Assembly (NCBI RefSeq): GCF_000224145.3
Contig: NC_020174.2
Coordinates: 3,169,152 to 3,233,151, forward strand
Direction of reading: 5' to 3'
DNA length: 64,000 nt
Source of the DNA: Ciona intestinalis
Taxonomy: Eukaryota; Chordata; Ascidiacea; Phlebobranchia; Cionidae
The notes beneath the pieces are model-generated. The model searched no databases. It worked only from the letters and a program-made list of their open reading frames with translations, and had not been told where the DNA came from. This document shows positions 34,301 to 47,476 of this stretch, piece by piece. Positions within the stretch are counted from its first letter, which is position 1. Each line of letters opens with the position of its first letter. The position numbers were made by a program, and so were the translations under genes.

Positions 34301-37300
34301 TTAACATTATAGATGTATTTTACATATGGCGGAAAATTTCTAAAACCCATTATCGGCAATGTTGGGTTATCGCAATTGCTGATAAATATTAAAAAGAACA
34401 CACAGGCTATTTTTAACATATAAGTTTTTTTGATTAAGAAGTAAAGTGTTTTTTCATTAGGAGATTGCAATTTAGTCCAAAAAGTTTAAAAGGTGAGACC
34501 TCTGCTGAACAACATCAGCCAATGAAAAATTGGGTATTAAAAAAATTTTTTTTTTTTCAATAAATGTGTGGCTAAAATTAACACACACGCTATACCTCTT
34601 CATCTGTATAGTAATAATAACATTCATCGTCGCTTTCCTCTTCTTCAGAATCCTCGGAATATCCTCCTGCTTTGGCAGATGCAAGTTGTTGCTGCAGCAT
34701 CTCGATCTGTGAAGGTTATATGTTGAATGAATGTAACTTGCTTTATACCCGCATAGCCGAAAAAACGACAGTCGCTATAACACGGCAGTTGTTTTATACA
34801 CCTCGTGCCAGCTTACAGGTTACCATGAATGTAACTCGAAGGTTTTTTTGAATTTTTTTCTTTTTTTTATGCTGGCCAAGGACACATACGGACACAATGA
34901 TAGCAGTGGCAAGACTTGAACCCAACACCATTAGGATAGAGGCAGGTCCCTTAACCACGGCACTGGATTGTGATAAATATGTTGCTAAGTGTAAAATTTT
35001 AGGAAACTTCGTGCCCTCTATCAAATCAATTGGTATGATTGAATTAAACAAAACCTGTATATAGTTTATGTACAAGTTTACGAATATTTATATAATTTAT
35101 GCAAGATATTTGTGACCTTTAATAACTATTTTACAAAAAAAACATAATTGAATCTGAAAATGTTTATCATTTTTCCTGGGAGTCTCGGTATTAAGTACTC
35201 ATACAGGTTAAAACACATAAAAACAGATAGTGGGCATTGTTTCGCTAACAAGTCACCAAAAAGTTACGTAAGGTATAGCGACCACACTTATTTTCTTCCA
35301 ACTAAATGTAAACATGTTTTTAACTGTAAGCGTGTTTTAACAACTGTTGTTTTGTCGCTGTATCCTGTCTTTTAGTTTAAAATATTTCTAAATCTTCGCT
35401 ACCGTAATCGAAGAGACAAATATAAGTTATTATTATTAAAAAAGTTATTATTAAACAACCTGTCGCTGTCGGGCCAAGTACATCTCTTGTTGTTCGCCCG
35501 TCATCCGACTAAACTTTGTTTCTTCTATTCTCTTCCTCTCAGCTTCTTCTTGCGCTCTCACAACTGCCTCTATTTTCCCGCGGATATCCATCTTCCCAAC
35601 TATCGGAGCATCGCAAGAAATGCTATCCTCTTTTTCCGAGTCACTCTGGTTATTCTGTGAAGCAGTATAACTGAATGAATGAATGTAAAGTACTTTATCC
35701 TCGCGTGGCTGGAAAACGCAGCCGTTCATACACCTCTTGCCAGCTTACGGGTTACCATGTATATTAGTCAGTGGGTGTTTGTTTATATCTATAACTGACA
35801 ATTTAAACAACCCATTAGTAACCACTGGGTTGGAGCAACTGCCCATAAGTGTCTTGCCCAAGGACGCACATGCCCACAATGGTAGCCTTGAACCCATTAC
35901 CTCTGAGTTAGAGCACCTATTAATATATGCGTTGACGTATTATATATATAGTTGCTTCATACACAGTAGTGTCCGCTTCCACGTTAACAGAACTATAAAG
36001 GTGATGGTTTCATTCTTCCAAAAACAAGCCAACAATAGTAGCAAGTTTGAGTTTAGAACTCAGTACCCTTGGGTGAAAAGTCGCACGGACATGAAACAAA
36101 ATATTATATACTCACTAATTGTTCTCTGGATTCTTTGAACATTCTTCTTTCCTCTGCTAATTTCCGAGCTCTCTCCTCTTGCAGTCTCTTTCTTTCCTCT
36201 TCTCTCCTTTTCTTCTCCACGACGTCAAATTTAGTGAATGATGACGCTAATTTTTTGGGGCGTGGACAGTTCTTAGCTGACTGCAGAAGCTCTTTCGTAG
36301 CACTTGTAACGTCATCAACGCTATCCTAAAAAAAACATCATAAAATTAAGAACATGATGCTATGAATGAATGACTGTAACTTACCTTATCCTCACGTGGC
36401 CGAAAAAAAGACAGTCGTTATAACACGGGTGTTATGTTTCATACACCTCGTGCCAGCTTACGAGTTACTATGCATGCTCCTTTGTGAGTGATTTTTTTGT
36501 GTCGGCTGATAATTTGGACAACCTGCTAGTGACCTGAGTTGGAGCAATTGCCGTTAAGTGTCTTGCCCAAGGACATATACGCCACCCACAATGGTAGCAG
36601 CGACCAGCCTTGAACCCATTACCTCTGAGTTATAGGCCGGCGTGCTAACCACTTTGCCACGGCACCAGACAAATTCTCTGTATGTAACAGCAAATTACCG
36701 GGTTCTGTTTTCGCTGATCTTCAAATATTTTTATTTCGTTTTCAAGTTGTTTGATTCGTTCTTCATGAAGACGAATACGCTCTTTCTCCAAACGTTGGCC
36801 TTCGATGACGTTAAAGTTTGTGAGAGTAGATGGAAGCTTGTTTGGCTGACATGGCATTGACGAGTTAACTTCATCAGCAGAGTCGCTGTCATCTTTCTGG
36901 ATGAAATTAAAAGGGATTTTCTGTAATATTTTATGCATTTTTTGCCAAAACTTACGATATCATTTAGGCGAATATATATAGTAGGGTGGGGTATGATGGG
37001 ACACCTTTAGCACATAATATCCAAATATTCTGATCGAGTTTTGAATACGAGAGTCGGTTTTATAATTCTGTGAATGTTCTTTGTTTAGGAAAAAATAAAT
37101 AAAAAGGTGTCCTATCTTACCCCACCATACTACACAATATCTTAACAAATAATTTACAAAATTTATTTTAAAAACACATGATTTTATCTCAAAACGTAGA
37201 GTCCTGGGTGTTTTAATATAGATAATAACATCTAGTTAAATTTTCTGCGTCTTTTTATTTTTTGTCATTTTTTAAAGTATTCCTACCATTTGCTCTCTAG

Positions 37301-40300
37301 CTTCTTTAAACAATCTTCTTTCTTCTTCCAACTTCCGAGCTTTCTCCTGGAAAAGAGAATCTCGCTCTTCTTTAATTCTCATCCTTTCAACTTTGTCGAA
37401 CTCAGTGAAAGATTTGTTTAATCTGCTTGGAAGGCGTCGTGTTATTCTGTTCGTGCTTTCTTTGTTTTTATCGTCTTGGTCTGAATGTTCTTCCTATAAA
37501 GAACAAATAACTATTTATTTTTGATACCGCCGTGGCATAGTGGTTAGCGCACCTGTCCGTAACCCAGAGGTAATGGGTTCAATGCTCGTCGCTGCTAATA
37601 TTGTGGGCGTATGTGTCCTTGGGCAAGACACTTAACAGCAATTGCTCCAACCCAGTGGTCATTAATGGGTTGTCCAAATTATCAGCCATACAAAAAAAAA
37701 TCCCCCCAAAAATATTCACCCACAAAGTAACATACATGGTAACTCGTAAGCTGGCACGAGGTGTTAAACCCGTATTATAACGACTGTCGTTTTCCGGCCA
37801 CGCGAGGATAAAGTAAGTTACATTCATTCATTTATTCATTCATTTTTTAGGTTATATACCTAATGCATTACTAATTTTAATTTTAATTTTTTTTTTTAAA
37901 ACAATATACTATAATACTAAAAAATATATATAATAATAACTTTATTTGTCCCCTTGATTACGGTAGCGAAGATTTAGAAATATATTTTAAATGAAAACAC
38001 AGGATATAGCGACAAAACAACAGTTGTTAAAACACGCTTACATTTAAAAGCATATTTACATTTAATTGGAAGAAAATAAGCGTGGTCGCTACACCTAGCA
38101 GACAAACGAGCCATTTATGTTTAATAACTAACAAGTTAAACTTCTAATATTGGCACTAAGCTGGCATGGGGATGGGAAACAGAACACCTGTATTATAACG
38201 ACTGCTGTTTTTCGCCACACGCGAGAATAAAGCAAGTTACATTCTTACCTTCATCTTTTCTCTTTCAAGGTCCATGAGTTTTTTTTCTTCCTCCAAAAGA
38301 CGATTTCTTTCTTTCAATATCCGAAGTCTTTCTTCTTCTAACCTCTCCATGTTAATTCGGTCAAAGTTGGTACGACCTCCGTCCAACTTTCCAGGCGAGG
38401 TCTCAATTCTGGTTTGCTACAAATAATAATAGTAATATAGTAAGGGGGAGAAGATAAGACACCTTTTCATTCTAAAACTAAGAATTTTAAAACCAAATCC
38501 CTACCACTTCAATAGATCATTGTTATTTGTTTAAAACATGATTAGGATATTCGGATATCATGTGCTAAGGATGTCCCAACTTACCCCACAGAACTACAAC
38601 TTTTTTTGTCTCTTCGAGTACGGGTGCGAAGATTTAGATATATTTTAAACAAAAAGATAGAATTTGGCAAAATAACAACGCTTTTTAAAAAAAGCCTACA
38701 GGTAAAAAGATATTTATACTCATTTGGAAGAAAATAAGCGTGGTGCGTGGTCACTATACTATCTTCTGTAACTTACAACTGCAAGGAAATCAAGGCATAC
38801 CTTTATTTGAGATTAAGATTTCTGAACATTCAACAGGATATAGGCAAAGATAAAAAAATTACTAATATATTATTGAATCTTACTTGAGTGCAATCTTCGC
38901 TGTCAGAAGTTTCTTCATAATGTTGCTTTGCTTCTTCAAAAAAACGCGCTTCTTCTTCTAATAGTTTATTGCGCTGTTCCTATAACAACACATTTTTTTA
39001 TAAATTTTAAATTAAAATAAATACAAAAATAAATTTTAAATTAAAATTATTAAAAAAGATATATATATATAAGAATTGTTATACAGAAAAAATTATAAGA
39101 ATTATTCTGCAAAAAAAGTTCTATAAGAAGTTTTATACAAAAAAAGTTTCAAAAGAATTTTTTTTACAAAAAAATTATAAGAATTTTTTTCCAAAAAATA
39201 TATAAATTTTTATACAAAAAAAAATATGAAAATTTTTATACAGAAAAAGTTTTGTATGAATAATTTTAAAAATACAAATCAGTCATTGTATGCACTGATA
39301 GTCAAAGACTTTGAAGGAATTCGCGAAAAACGTTGCACCCAGGGCAACAACCCACAAACCTGGATTTTTAATCTTTCTTCTTCCATTCGTTGTCTTTCCA
39401 AGACGTCAAACTTCCTTCTCGAATAATCTAATTTACTCGGAACTCGAGTTAGTTTATTATTTTTCTTTTTTTTCTTTCGCTCATTTCCATCACCTTCATT
39501 TTCTTCGGATTCTTTATTTTCGGAGCAAGAACTTTCTGATGAAGATTCTCTTTCCATAAGATTCTGTGAAGAACATAATAATAATATAATATAATAAAAA
39601 CTTATTTGTTTCTTTAATTATGGTAGCGAAAATTTAAAAATATTTTAAACAAAAACACAGGATATAGCGACAAAACAACAGTTGTAAATAGGTTTTTAAC
39701 TGTAAGTGTTTTAACAACTGTTGTTTTGTCGCTATATCTTGTCTCCTGTTTAAAATATTTATAAATCTTTGCAACTGTCATCGAAGATAAATGTAAATAT
39801 GTTTTTAACTGTAAGTGTGTTTTAACATTTATTTGGAAAAAAATAAATGTGGTCGCTACACCAACTTAAATTGATATTCTTTGATTCATAAATTCATCTA
39901 ACCTGGTGTTTTTTAAAATTAAACGTTTCTTCTTCAAGTAACTTTCTTTTTTCTTCCTGAAGTCGAATTCTCTCCTCCTCAAGTTTCTTTTGATTAAAAA
40001 TATCGAAATTTGTGAGAGAAGCGTTCAGTCTTCCTGGAGTAACAGTCTGAAATAAAAAGCATTTATCAACTGGAAGATTTAATCCAATAAAAAATATTCT
40101 GGTAAATTCATTTTTCTTGTAGCTGTTTCAACGTCTGAAGTCATCATTATATAGGGGTAAATAACAGCTAAAATGCAGTTGATATTTCTCAAACTGCGTT
40201 CTAAAAAACTAATAAATTTTACGAATATGTTTTACTAAGAAAATACATACGTTTCACAGTTAAAAAGTGCCGCCAATGACTTAACAGTAAAAAATTGTAT

Positions 40301-43300
40301 ATAACAACAGTGTATATAACATAGCTCGCGATTTCAGTTCTACATTTGACAATTTAAGTCACACCACGGCCAAACCTCTGCTTTATTGTCTTCCTCGTCG
40401 GAGCATTCCTTCATCATCGCCTTTGTTTTTTCGAACATTTTTCTCTCCTCCTCCAAGAGCGCATTTCTTTTCTCTTGTATTCTCTTTCTTTCCTCCTCAA
40501 ACCTCTGCGCTTCCAGTACATCAAACTTGGTGAAAGATGACGCCAATCTGTTAGGTTTCTTTCTGCTCACCTCAGGACTGCTGCTCTGCGATTGCAACGA
40601 TGATGACGATACACCATCTGTTTCACCAGCAGCCTGTAAAATACATGCGATCATAAAACGTAGTAACTCTTAGGCAAGTACGAGATGTGTAAAACAGAAC
40701 ATTCATGTTATAACAACTGTCGTTGCCCGCTATGTGAGGATAGGCAAGTTACATACGTAGTAACTCGTAAGCGGGCAAGAGCTGTATAAAATAACACCTG
40801 TGTGTTATAATGACTGGTTTTTCAATGCATGTGAGGATAAATAAATTAGTAAATTACATTTATTCAAAAAACAAACTAATAAGTAATAACTAAACTATAA
40901 AAGCGATATGTGGTAACTAAATGTGTGTTTTGGGTAAAACGAGCTATAAAATAATTAGGACATCAAACTACCAATCTTGCGGCTCGAAAAGCCAACTTTT
41001 CTTCTTCCAATTTCCTCCTTTTTTCTTCTTCAATTTGACTTCGCTGTTTATTTTCTTGTTCTTTTAACAACTTGCTAAAATCAGTTGTAAGTTTTTTAGG
41101 AGCCGGGGTTGGTGAATCTTGTGCATGGTATTCCTCATCACTTGATTCCTAAAGTTTGGGAATGTAGTGCACCAAAATATATAGCAGGGTAGGGGAAGAT
41201 GGGACACCTTTTCATTCTATTTTCTTGGCCCATTTGGTGTTAAACAACAAACATTCAAAAAATTATAAAACCGTATCCTCACGACTCCAATAAACCGTTG
41301 TTAATTGTTTAAAACACGATTAGGATATTTAGATATTGGGCGCTAAAGGTATCCCATCTTTCCCCATTCTACTATAATAACTTTATTTGTCTCTTCGATT
41401 ACGGTAGCGAAGATTTAGAAATATTTTAAACGAAAAGACAGGAAATAGCGACAAAACAACAGTTGTTAAAACATGAATAGAAATCTTACGTGATGAACCG
41501 TTGGACACTTGTGTTAAAACTCAAGTTGCTTAAGTGAACTCATTAATTATTTTATATACATTATAAATTATAGTGCAGCAATTAAAATTCCTGAAGTTTA
41601 GAAACATTATGTTGCATGTGAAAACAGAGCCGAAATTATTCGTAATTGCGCCATTGGACACTTGTGTTAAAACTATCATTTGCTCAAGTGATCTCACTTA
41701 TTGTTAGTTCCATTCAGTAATAATAGAGGGCAGAAATTACATTACGCTGCCGTTGCTTGTATAATCCATAAGCAGGGCCATATAACTGATAGCATACTAC
41801 TGTCAATGCTAACGGTGTAATGCTATGTAAATTAAATTGTCTTAATCACTCTACGTTACACGCACCTCATTTTGTACTGGTTGTTTCATAGATCTAATCT
41901 CTTCCTTCATCCGGAGCATTTTTTCCATTTCCAACTTCCTTGATTTTCTCTCTTTTCTTCTTTTCTCTTCCTCTTGAAAATCGATGTTGATTTTTCCGGG
42001 ACTCTTGCTTTTGATGATCTTTACATCTTCTTCTTCTTCTTCGTCACAAGACTTCCCCTCTTCCTTCATCTGCATCGAACACAGTAGTTAGCCTACCGTG
42101 CATGCCTCTAAGTCAAAGCTAGAGGTTACAGGTGCAAAGCTCGTTGCTGCTAGTGCTACCATTGTGGGCGTATACCTACTTTTAACTTTTTCTTTGCCAG
42201 CTCAATTTGCATTCTTTTCTTTTCTCTTGAATCTCGTTCATTTCTCTTCTTTCTTTCAGTTTCAGTTTTAAGTCTTGCTTCTTCTTGTTTCTTCTTTTCC
42301 AGAGCCTCAAACTTTCCCTGCAGAAAAATACATATGCACAACTAGTGGCGCAGCCAGGGAGGTTTTAGGGGTCGCACCATTGATTAGCACCCATGTTTCT
42401 GACCCAGAGGTTGTGGGTTCAAAGCTCATTGCTCCTACTGTTGTGGGCCCATGTGTTCTTGTGTAAGACACTGAACAGCAATTGCGTTTATTTTTACTTT
42501 ACTTGGGTTGTTTATTTTACTAATCATAATAATAATAACTTTATTTGTCTCTTCGATTACGGCAGCGAAGATTTGGAAGCATTTTAAACGAAAAGACAGT
42601 ATATATCGACAAAACAACAGTTTTGTGCAGTGAATTCCTTCGCAGAATTCCCTCTGCTATTATTGTTACATGCCGTTTAAGTGCGCCGCTTCTAATTAAC
42701 ATTCCTACGTTTCTCCCGTATTTCCTAATTTGCCACGTTACTCAGTTTGCATGTGTTACTTGCCATTTGTACTGCAGTTTTTAGAGTGCGCGTTAAGTTG
42801 TCTTTATAGCTACTTTAACTCTTTGTTTCTTTTAGGTTACTATGAAACGTTTTAAGTTTGTTTAAACCTTATTTAATAAACTACTCATGAAACGTTCCAT
42901 TTTGGAATCGCGGTTACAGTGAAAAACATATTTACACTGTATTATTTATTGTATTACAAACCACCTATAAGTTACATACCTTTACAGTTCCACTTAATTT
43001 AGGAACAAATGTCTTTGTTGTTTTGTTCTTTGGAGCTTCTACGGGACCATCTTCTAAAAGTGCATCAATCTGCAGTGCAATATAAAACCCAGTTTATATA
43101 GGCATAATAATACAGTACTTCAGAACTTTTTACACTTGTGTAAATTTTACCCCTGAGGGTAAATGAGCTATCAATCAAAAATCACATCAGTTGACAGCAG
43201 AGAAAAATTGTGCTAATTGTAATACTTCACAAGACATTGAACAACTCTTGCCAAAAAGCTAGTGCATCTGTCGCATTAAATATAACTGATGTAATAAGCT

Positions 43301-46091
43301 GCTTTCGTTTTTTTTTAATAAATGAGCGCCCTATTACATATTGGGGGTAAATTTGATAAGTATCTTTGTTATAAGTGTAAAGTATACAAACAAGTTTAAG
43401 AACTACTGCAGTACAGGTTTATTGTGAGGGGTTATAAACTTATACGTTTTGGGGCAAGGGCAGGGGCTAGTGGTTATAGAGGTTAGTAGTTATATGGATC
43501 AGTAATTGGTTGTAACTCTTTTAGTGGTTAACAGGGGAAGGACTATTCACTAGCCTGGCATCTCAAATTGCAGTCATGTTGGAGCAATAGCTTTACAATG
43601 AACGCATTGTCACAATAGGGATAAACCTAAATCTGGATCAAACCAATGGATGAAGACATCTATGTGTGTTCAACTAATGAAAATAATAGGTTCAAGGCTC
43701 TGCGCTGCTACTATTGCAGGCATATGTGTTTTTGGTCAAGACACTTAACGGCAATTGCTCCAACCCAGCACCAGCGGTCACTACACCACAGAATCGACGA
43801 TACTAAACAAAACGAAAGAGCGTATATAACCGACCTAATGTGGGAAAGATGTTTTTACTAGTGTTTTATGTATTTAGAAAGGTATTATTATTATTTAATT
43901 AATTTGTTTCACACTTATTAACACTTTGTAGTTTGTAATGCTGTTTTGTTCGTTTTTCCGTATTTTTTAATTTAAATAATTACCGACACCTAGTCATTCA
44001 ATCAAGACCAACCAATACGAACCTCAGCTTGAAACCTTGCGATTTCTCTTTCCCGTTTCTCTTTCGATTGTTTTCGATCTTTTTCCATTTTTTCGCGAGA
44101 TTTCTTTCGATTTTCTTTTTCACCCATCGCATTCTTTTGTTGTTGATAACAATTACCAAAACGTAAACAGAAATATATAGATTCTTGGTAGATATTGACA
44201 CACTTTTAAAATGTATTTTCTATCAAATGCCAAAATAACTGGCAAACAAATTCAAAGAAAAAAAATGTTACATGAAATATAAGAACGAAGATTTTCATTT
44301 TGCGACCAATATATGAATAAATCTCGTTTATAAACTGATTACAAGTTGGGTTAATGTTCACATTAATTAAACATTAACAATAAAGCTATAAAAAAAAGTA
44401 CAAATCTTTCCGATTGGGCAATTTCCCATCCACCATTTTATCAATAGGTAAATCTCCACTTATTTAAAACCAATTTGCACCAAGTAAAATCTTAACCTTG
44501 AATTTATCAACCAATTTTCCTTCGCCCAATGACGACACCAAGCGAATAGGTTTCTTATCATCTCGTCTCCGTTCCTATATAAAACAAGTTAAATCACAAT
44601 AACCGATGAGATTAAAACACGTCACACTGTTTGCATTAACACTGTAAAGTAAGCATAGAAGGTTCAACATTTCTGCTGCCCTGCGAAGACGCGTGGGCAA
44701 CTCGCAAGGGCTTGTATACGCACAAGCTACCCAATTGTACATTCGTGTTATAACTGCTTGTTGCCATAACGAACGAGCAAGCGATTAACATTAACTCCGC
44801 TCTGACAATAGAAAAATTAGATATCGTTTTCGAAGAGATAAATAAAAATTATGTTAAGATATCAACACAAACTAGGAGACTTCGAACACGCCAGCCTATA
44901 TCGCGCGCCAAAAGGCTATTTTTAAGACGCTCCTAATTCCTACACGATTATACAGTAGGATGGGGAAAGATGGGACACCTTTTCATGGCATTTTCTTGTC
45001 CGATTTAGTAGTAAACAAAAAATATTCAAAGAATTATAAAACTATACCTTTACGACTTCCATGCACCCTTGTTAATTGTTTAAAACACGACCAGAATATT
45101 TGGATATTATGTGCTAAAGTTGTCCCACCTTCTTCCACCCTACTATATATATAGTACTGTGCGGTTAAATGGGACACCTTTAACACGTAAACAAGTCGTG
45201 AAGATACGATCTTATAATNNNNNNNNNNNNNNNNNNNNNNNNNNNNNNNNNNNNNNNNNNNNNNNNNNNNNNNNNNNNNNNNNNNNNNNNNNNNNNNNNN
45301 NNNNNNNNNNNNNNNNNNNNNNNNNNNNNNNNNNNNNNNNNNNNNNNNNNNNNNNNNNNNNNNNNNNNNNNNNNNNNNNNNNNNNNNNNNNNNNNNNNNN
45401 NNNNNNNNNNNNNNNNNNNNNNNNNNNNNNNNNNNNNNNNNNNNNNNNNNNNNNNNNNNNNNNNNNNNNNNNNNNNNNNNNNNNNNNNNNNNNNNNNNNN
45501 NNNNNNNNNNNNNNNNNNNNNNNNNNNNNNNNNNNNNNNNNNNNNNNNNNNNNNNNNNNNNNNNNNNNNNNNNNNNNNNNNNNNNNNNNNNNNNNNNNNN
45601 NNNNNNNNNNNNNNNNNNNNNNNNNNNNNNNNNNNNNNNNNNNNNNNNNNNNNNNNNNNNNNNNNNNNNNNNNNNNNNNNNNNNNNNNNNNNNNNNNNNN
45701 NNNNNNNNNNNNNNNNNNNNNNNNNNNNNNNNNNNNNNNNNNNNNNNNNNNNNNNNNNNNNNNNNNNNNNNNNNNNNNNNNNNNNNNNNATGGTTAACTG
45801 TATTTGGAAAGAGGAAATCGAATGAAATGGCGTATACCACCTTCTCCCACCCTATTGTATAACAAAGGAATTAGAAAGATAAAATTGTGAGGGCAAAAAT
45901 AAAATGTTTTTAGACTACCCAGTAGTGCACAACAGGCATATATAACTTACTTTCCTCCGTTTGTGAATTTTTCCTTCTCCACTTGCTACGTCATCAGTGA
46001 CGTCACACTTTGTATCCGACATATTTTGGTGATTATTGTATGCAGCTAGTTTAATATCATTTGGTTCTCGCCTTAACACGATTCTGTGTTG
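31358..46091 (-). CDS. NEXN: Nexilin ortholog, actin-associated
   Basis: Coiled-coil F-actin-binding protein with a C-terminal Ig domain, in vertebrates at muscle Z-discs. Exons: 45951-46091, 44497-44574, 44023-44133, 42980-43069, 42180-42317, 41866-42069, 40972-41148, 40376-40633, 39903-40046, 39360-39563, 38884-38979, 38249-38416, 37287-37493, 36699-36896, 36116-36325, 35460-35654, 34596-34706, 34147-34180, 33088-33257, 31778-31958, 31358-31374. Together about 1,043 codons, longer than vertebrate nexilin. N-terminal block FVPKLSGTVKGKFEALEKKK and EREIARFQAEIDALLEDG match nexilin closely. The middle repeats a unit of the form LxxSFTxFDxxExxRxEEERxRxxEER, about nine times, one unit per exon. 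The Ig domain (exons 33088 and 31778) has EGDPVRFDAYIN, VVWYFKGRVI and DDTGEFACKATNDKG. The protein ends NEIEEE. All exons up to 34596 are phase 0 at both ends. The first exon is open upstream; the true start may be the internal Met of MSDTKCDV or an unseen exon. Confidence 0.9.
31451..31516. mobile_element. MITE reduced to a hairpin
   Basis: Both inverted ends of the GTAGGGTGGGG family remain (TATGGTGGGGGAAGATGGGA and TCTTCCCCCACCCCACTATA) but about 125 bp of the core is gone, leaving a near-perfect 66-bp hairpin. Confidence 0.75.
32305..32595 (-). mobile_element. SINE carrying an internal microsatellite
   Basis: The body is split by a (GAAAAY)n run at about 32440-32530; the tail lies at 32305 and a second body piece after the run. 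Confidence 0.6.
32440..32530 (+). repeat. (GAAAAY)n hexanucleotide repeat
   Basis: About 15 units of GAAAAT/GAAAAC. It produces a long Asn/Glu plus-strand frame that is not a gene. Confidence 0.85.
32648..33071. mobile_element. hAT-like MITE with a nested insertion
   Basis: Ends CAGCGGTTCTTAAACTTG and CAATTTAAGAAACGCTG are imperfect inverted repeats. A diverged copy in the other orientation lies at about 43125-43415 (AACAAGTTTAAGAACTACTG). A second element (32905-33037) is inserted inside. Confidence 0.65.
32905..33037. mobile_element. Small palindromic element nested in the hAT-like MITE
   Basis: Perfect 24-bp inverted ends: AAGGTGGCTGTACACAGTAT plus CCGG at the left, the complement at the right. 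Flanked by TTA on each side, a possible 3-bp target duplication. Confidence 0.75.
33402..33697. mobile_element. MITE with TTCTCAGCTACAGACT inverted ends
   Basis: Left GTTCTCAGCTACAGACTAAA faces right CAGTCTGTAGCCGAGAATAC; the inside has several TTTAGTCGG boxes. A relative with similar boxes lies at about 61120-61310. Confidence 0.65.
34723..34970 (-). mobile_element. SINE copy
   Basis: The tail begins about 15 nt upstream of the 3' splice site of the nexilin exon 34596-34706. Confidence 0.7.
35265..35442 (-). mobile_element. Non-LTR-like 3' end element with TTA tail
   Basis: This copy reads GTATAGCGACCACAC at the low end and GACAAATATAAGTTATTATT at the high end, which places its tail beside the nexilin exon at 35460. 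Other clear copies of the family: 1745-1915, 24228-24355, 33840-33937, 37925-38140, 38590-38760, 39590-39865 (two), 41378-41480, 42530-42625, 46555-46725, 52465-52680. Confidence 0.65.
35678..35915 (-). mobile_element. SINE copy
   Basis: The GAATGAATGAATG tail sits about 20 nt upstream of the 3' splice site of the nexilin exon 35460-35654. Confidence 0.7.
36363..36668 (-). mobile_element. SINE, near full length
   Basis: Fills nearly the whole intron between two coiled-coil exons of nexilin; the head ends GCCACGGCACC. Confidence 0.75.
36975..37132 (-). mobile_element. GTAGGGTGGGG-family MITE
   Basis: Reverse copy with an internal deletion, in a nexilin intron. Confidence 0.7.
37527..37845 (+). 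mobile_element. SINE, near full length
   Basis: The head CCGCCGTGGCATAGTGGTTA and AATGGGTTCAATGC are well kept; the tail is a run of CATT. Confidence 0.8.
38155..38245 (+). mobile_element. SINE 3' fragment at a splice donor
   Basis: The last third of the SINE ends directly at the 5' splice site of the nexilin exon 38249-38416. Confidence 0.6.
38438..38600 (+). mobile_element. GTAGGGTGGGG-family MITE, diverged
   Basis: Starts ATAGTAAGGGGGAGAAGATA and ends CCCCACAGAACTA; the core is shortened. Confidence 0.6.
41179..41374 (+). mobile_element. GTAGGGTGGGG-family MITE
   Basis: Full copy followed at once by a TTA-tail element (41378-41480). Confidence 0.75.
44952..45862. mobile_element. MITE pair spanning an N gap
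   Basis: A full plus copy (44952-45150) is followed by a reverse copy whose left end (45146-45218) and right end (45790-45862) flank the gap 45219-45789. Confidence 0.65.
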
Positions 46092-46109
46092 CTATTAAAA
46101 CAATCATAT

Positions 46110-46447
46110 AATTATAGGAATACATTTAGCACATAATATCTAAATATTTTGATCGTGTTTTAAACAATTAACAACGGTCTATGGGAGTCGTGAGGATACG
46201 GTTTTATGATTCTTTAAATGTTCTTTGTTTACTAACGAATGGGAAGAGAAAATAAATTGAAAAGGTGTCCTATCTTCTACCACCTTGCTATACCTCTAAA
46301 CACATACATACCTACCACTATGTTGTTGGTCTATAGAAGTCACGAGAATCTAGTTTTTTTTAAATCTTTGAACGTTTTTTGTTTGCTACTAACTGCGACA
46401 AGGAAAAAGAATGATAGGGTGACCCATCTCCCCCCACCCTACTATAT
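46110..46447 (-). mobile_element. Two adjacent MITE copies
   Basis: Reverse copies at about 46110-46293 and 46310-46447, both lacking the first inverted end. They are just upstream of the first visible nexilin exon. Confidence 0.6.
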
Positions 46448-46954
46448 GTTATATAGACGAGCGAAAATGACGAAGTTAGTGATAAAACGACATTTAAAGA
46501 TTCAGTTTAATTCAATTACTGTCATCATTCTATTACATCATGCTCGATTCTCTGCTAGGTGTAGCGACCACGCTTATTTTCTTCCGAATAAATACAATAT
46601 GTCTTTGACTGTAAGCGTGTTTTAACAACTGTTGTTTTGTCGCTATATCCTGTCTTTTCGTTTAAAATATGTTTAAATCTTCGCTACCGAAATAAAAAAG
46701 ACAAATAAAGTTATTTTTATTATATTATTCTTACTGTTAAACTATCGTAGCTCATGAAACCCGAAAAATAAGTAACAACAAACAGCCACAACTTTTACTA
46801 CTCGTGCTTAAAGAACCTAAATACCAGAAGTCTGCTTATTCTTAACTGCCATTTTTAATAACAACACAGTGCATTACTTTCAACAGCTTAACGCTGTACA
46901 GCCGGCTTAACTTTCCATACAACGTTATTGCTACTGCATCAACACGTGACGTCA

Positions 46955-47152
46955 TATAGTAGGGTGGGGAAGACGGGAGACCTATAGCACAGAATATCTT
47001 AATACCCTGATCGTGTTTTAAACAATTAACAACGTTCTATGGGAGTCGTGAGAATACGGATTTACAATTCTTTGAATGTTCTTCGTTTCCTATACAAAAT
47101 GCGGCAAGAAAATAGAATAAAAATGTGTCCCATCTTGCCCCACCCTACTATA
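46955..47152 (-). mobile_element. GTAGGGTGGGG-family MITE
   Basis: Full reverse copy between the nexilin and EHMT genes. Confidence 0.75.
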
Positions 47153-47420
47153 TACTCCGTCAAACCCTCTGGAGAATAATGTAGCAAACCGAGCCTATCG
47201 CTTACATTTCCAGACGCCACAGTCAGCCACTCAAACTGATAACTCAACCAAGCAACGAAGCAAAGTCTATTTTATCTCCGCCGCCCGATACTCGGTCGTT
47301 TATGACGCAGCTGCACTGTTTGTCAATCATTGTTACGTCATAGACCAAAGACATCTGGAGAAACGACAGACATGCGACAGAACTAGGTGTTAATGCAACA
47401 ACGACATACCCGGCCAAATT

Positions 47421-47426
47421 TTTATT
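47421..47426 (-). terminator. Poly(A) signal of the EHMT gene
   Basis: AATAAA on the minus strand about 50 nt after the stop codon at 47477-47479. The second copy of this region starts too late, after a gap, to show it. Confidence 0.5.
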
Positions 47427-47476
47427 TCTAGATAAAAAAATCCCACATAAAAACATGGCTTCTTCAACATGAAGTG

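Noticed and set aside
36069..36329. Plus-strand Ser/Leu-rich frame
   Set aside because: Antisense of a nexilin coiled-coil exon; similar antisense frames at 39311-39559 and 40386-40673 are rejected for the same reason.
47244..47456. 70-codon minus frame just past the EHMT stop
   Set aside because: Lies in the 3' flank beyond the poly(A) signal region, with no domain; could not be joined to the nexilin or EHMT genes.
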